Below are positions 5,838 through 6,752 of a DNA stretch of 6,752 nt, piece after piece. The notes below the pieces were generated by a model. The model did no database searches and had not been told where the DNA came from. It saw only the letters and a program-made list of their open reading frames with translations. The stretch comes from Candidatus Moranbacteria bacterium GW2011_GWE2_36_40 (GTDB lineage Bacteria > Patescibacteriota > Minisyncoccia > Moranbacterales > GWC2-37-73). The position numbers and the translations under genes are program-made. Each line of letters starts with the position of its first letter. The stretch's first letter is position 1. The stretch is taken from positions 1-6,752 of the forward strand of contig LBRX01000052.1 of the NCBI GenBank assembly GCA_000991645.1, given 5' to 3'.

Positions 5838-6121
5838 TATAAATAATTCTTAATCAATAAATATAATAAAAAAACAAGGGGTAAAAATAACAAAAACAAA
5901 TGAAGATAATTATAAAATGATCTAAGATTAATTCCGTAATAGCTCTTGTCTTTCCCTATCCATGGTGCTGGAACCCATCTATTAAGCCATGGAAAAAATA
6001 TAGGCACAACCAAAAAAGCACACAAAACAAAAACGAACAGTGCGAATTCAAATCCTCTGTAAATATACGATGAAATAATATAAATTAGAGATAAACTTGT
6101 TGCTACAAATTTAATTTGCAT
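5837..6121 (-). CDS. Small hydrophobic membrane protein (94 aa), function unknown
   Basis: I do not recognise this protein. It has about three TM segments: residues 4-21, 25-45, and 73-91. Between the second and third lies a loop with FFPWLNRWVPAPWIGKDKSY, rich in Trp and Pro. The C-terminus is the stop of a strongly hydrophobic helix (LLYLLIKNYL). I chose ATG 6121, which lies 4 nt after the rubrerythrin stop. A start at 6151 would add 10 residues overlapping the rubrerythrin coding end by 26 nt and looks less likely. The stop TAA shares an A with the ATG of the ZIP transporter gene, so the two should be translationally coupled. Its position between a diiron peroxidase and a metal transporter suggests an envelope role linked to them, but that is guilt by association only. 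Confidence 0.7.
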   Translation of the reverse strand: MQIKFVATSLSLIYIISSYIYRGFEFALFVFVLCAFLVVPIFFPWLNRWVPAPWIGKDKSYYGINLRSFYNYLHLFLLFLPLVFLLYLLIKNYL

Positions 6122-6125
6122 AATT

Positions 6126-6644
6126 TTATAAATATTTTTTAATAAGCTCAATATGATCAGTTTCCACTTGGTTAAGAGCGGTAAACATAATTTTTACATG
6201 CTTTTCATTTGCCTCTCTGGCAAATTTCGCATAAAGTCCTGCAGCATGATCTTCAAGCACAAGAGTTCTTTGAAAATTTTCAACGACATCATCACTACAA
6301 GATTCACTTCCAGCTTCAGACATTGGAATTTGCATTATTTTTGTGCAAATGATTGCGTGTTCCATTTCAACCTTTGCTAAACGCTTATACATCTTCATAA
6401 TTTCATATGAATCTGTTTTCGCTGCCATGCATAAATAAATTGCATTTGCTTCCAATTCCAAGCGCAAAGTTTCTTGCAAGTTTTTTACTGTCAATTCGGA
6501 AAGTTGCTCTTTGACTTCAACCACGGGTTTTGCATCTTTTCCTTCTCTTATGAAAGCACTGCGCGCTCCACAAAAAGGACAACTGGTCGGTTTTCCTTCT
6601 CCCAAATATGCATCACCACAAATTTCACAAATGTACGTTTTCAT
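6126..6644 (-). CDS. Rubrerythrin with N-terminal rubredoxin-like domain (reverse domain order)
   Basis: Rubrerythrins are cytoplasmic diiron proteins that reduce hydrogen peroxide in anaerobes and microaerophiles. The 172-residue product begins with a rubredoxin-like iron site, C6-x2-C9 (CEICG) and C22-x2-C25 (CPFCG), with 12 residues between the pairs. A ferritin-like four-helix domain follows (about 50-172). Likely diiron ligands are E63 (in ELEANAIY), E93 and H96 (EMEH), E131 (LEDHAAGLY) and E161 and H164 (ETDH). Canonical rubrerythrin has the rubredoxin domain at the C-terminus, so this is the reversed arrangement known from RevRbr proteins. It is the first gene of the minus-strand cluster. 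An imperfect inverted repeat and a weak -10-like TAATAC lie upstream. The function is likely peroxide defence, though other ferritin-like activities are possible. Confidence 0.9.
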   Translation of the reverse strand: MKTYICEICGDAYLGEGKPTSCPFCGARSAFIREGKDAKPVVEVKEQLSELTVKNLQETLRLELEANAIYLCMAAKTDSYEIMKMYKRLAKVEMEHAIICTKIMQIPMSEAGSESCSDDVVENFQRTLVLEDHAAGLYAKFAREANEKHVKIMFTALNQVETDHIELIKKYL

Positions 6645-6653
6645 TTTGGTTAT

Positions 6654-6681
6654 GTATTAGACCTGTTGCATTTTAAGCAAC
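6654..6681 (-). promoter_or_regulatory. Possible promoter/operator upstream of rubrerythrin
   Basis: On the minus strand a TAATAC (6659-6654) could be a -10 box about 9 nt before the rubrerythrin ATG. An inverted repeat GTTGC-TTAAAAT-GCAAC spans 6681-6665 and overlaps the expected -35 and spacer. It does not match the PerR or Fur consensus. The -10 to -35 spacing is short (15-16 nt), and a leader this short would be nearly leaderless, so confidence is low. Confidence 0.25.
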
Positions 6682-6752
6682 GATGTTAAAATTAGTTATC
6701 TTAAAAACAAACATAAAACCAATGATAAACGTCCAGCGAGTATTAAAAAGTC

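Noticed and set aside
6122..6151. Upstream start for the small membrane protein inside the rubrerythrin gene
   Set aside because: It would overlap the rubrerythrin coding end by 26 nt without a better start signal; ATG 6121 fits the tight operon spacing.

Overview
The window looks like part of a chromosome from an AT-rich bacterium. The order prfB-ftsE-ftsX, the style of FtsX, short intergenic gaps and weak ribosome-binding sites suggest a Candidate Phyla Radiation (Patescibacteria, Parcubacteria-like) genome. That placement is inferred from gene character, not from a marker gene. No alternative genetic code is needed: the only in-frame TGA in a conserved gene is the programmed frameshift stop of prfB.

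Left part, plus strand (1-1654): an accessory-looking pair. The first gene holds the C-terminal half of a UvrD/Rep-type superfamily 1 helicase (motifs V and VI, no Walker A). An in-frame TAA sits directly before its motif IV, so it is either broken or cut by the window edge. It is followed by a 158-residue HEPN-like protein. The pair could be the remains of a defence locus, but this is inference.

Middle (1655-2097): a gene-poor stretch with a strong bidirectional terminator (1824-1861), several inverted repeats that suggest a small structured RNA on the minus strand, a 41-codon minus-strand frame whose stop overlaps that of the HEPN-like gene, and the terminator of the ftsX transcription unit (2044-2069).

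Right part, minus strand (2098-6644, transcribed right to left): rubrerythrin with an N-terminal rubredoxin-like domain, a 94-residue membrane protein, a ZIP-family metal transporter, release factor 2 (prfB), ftsE and ftsX. The first four are nearly contiguous (gaps of 4, -1 and 5 nt). prfB needs a +1 programmed frameshift at CTT TGA C and is longer than its uninterrupted open frame suggests. ftsE and ftsX encode the ATPase and permease of the FtsEX complex, which acts in cell division and cell-wall hydrolase control. They are separated by 163 nt holding a compound palindromic repeat made of two inverted copies. This repeat supplies a false upstream start for ftsX and possibly a hairpin-embedded Shine-Dalgarno for a six-codon leader peptide overlapping the true ftsX start.

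The strongest items for follow-up are the prfB frameshift leader with its GC-rich hairpin, the palindromic element inside ftsEX, and the candidate structured RNA at 1824-2045. No clearly new multi-gene system is evident.
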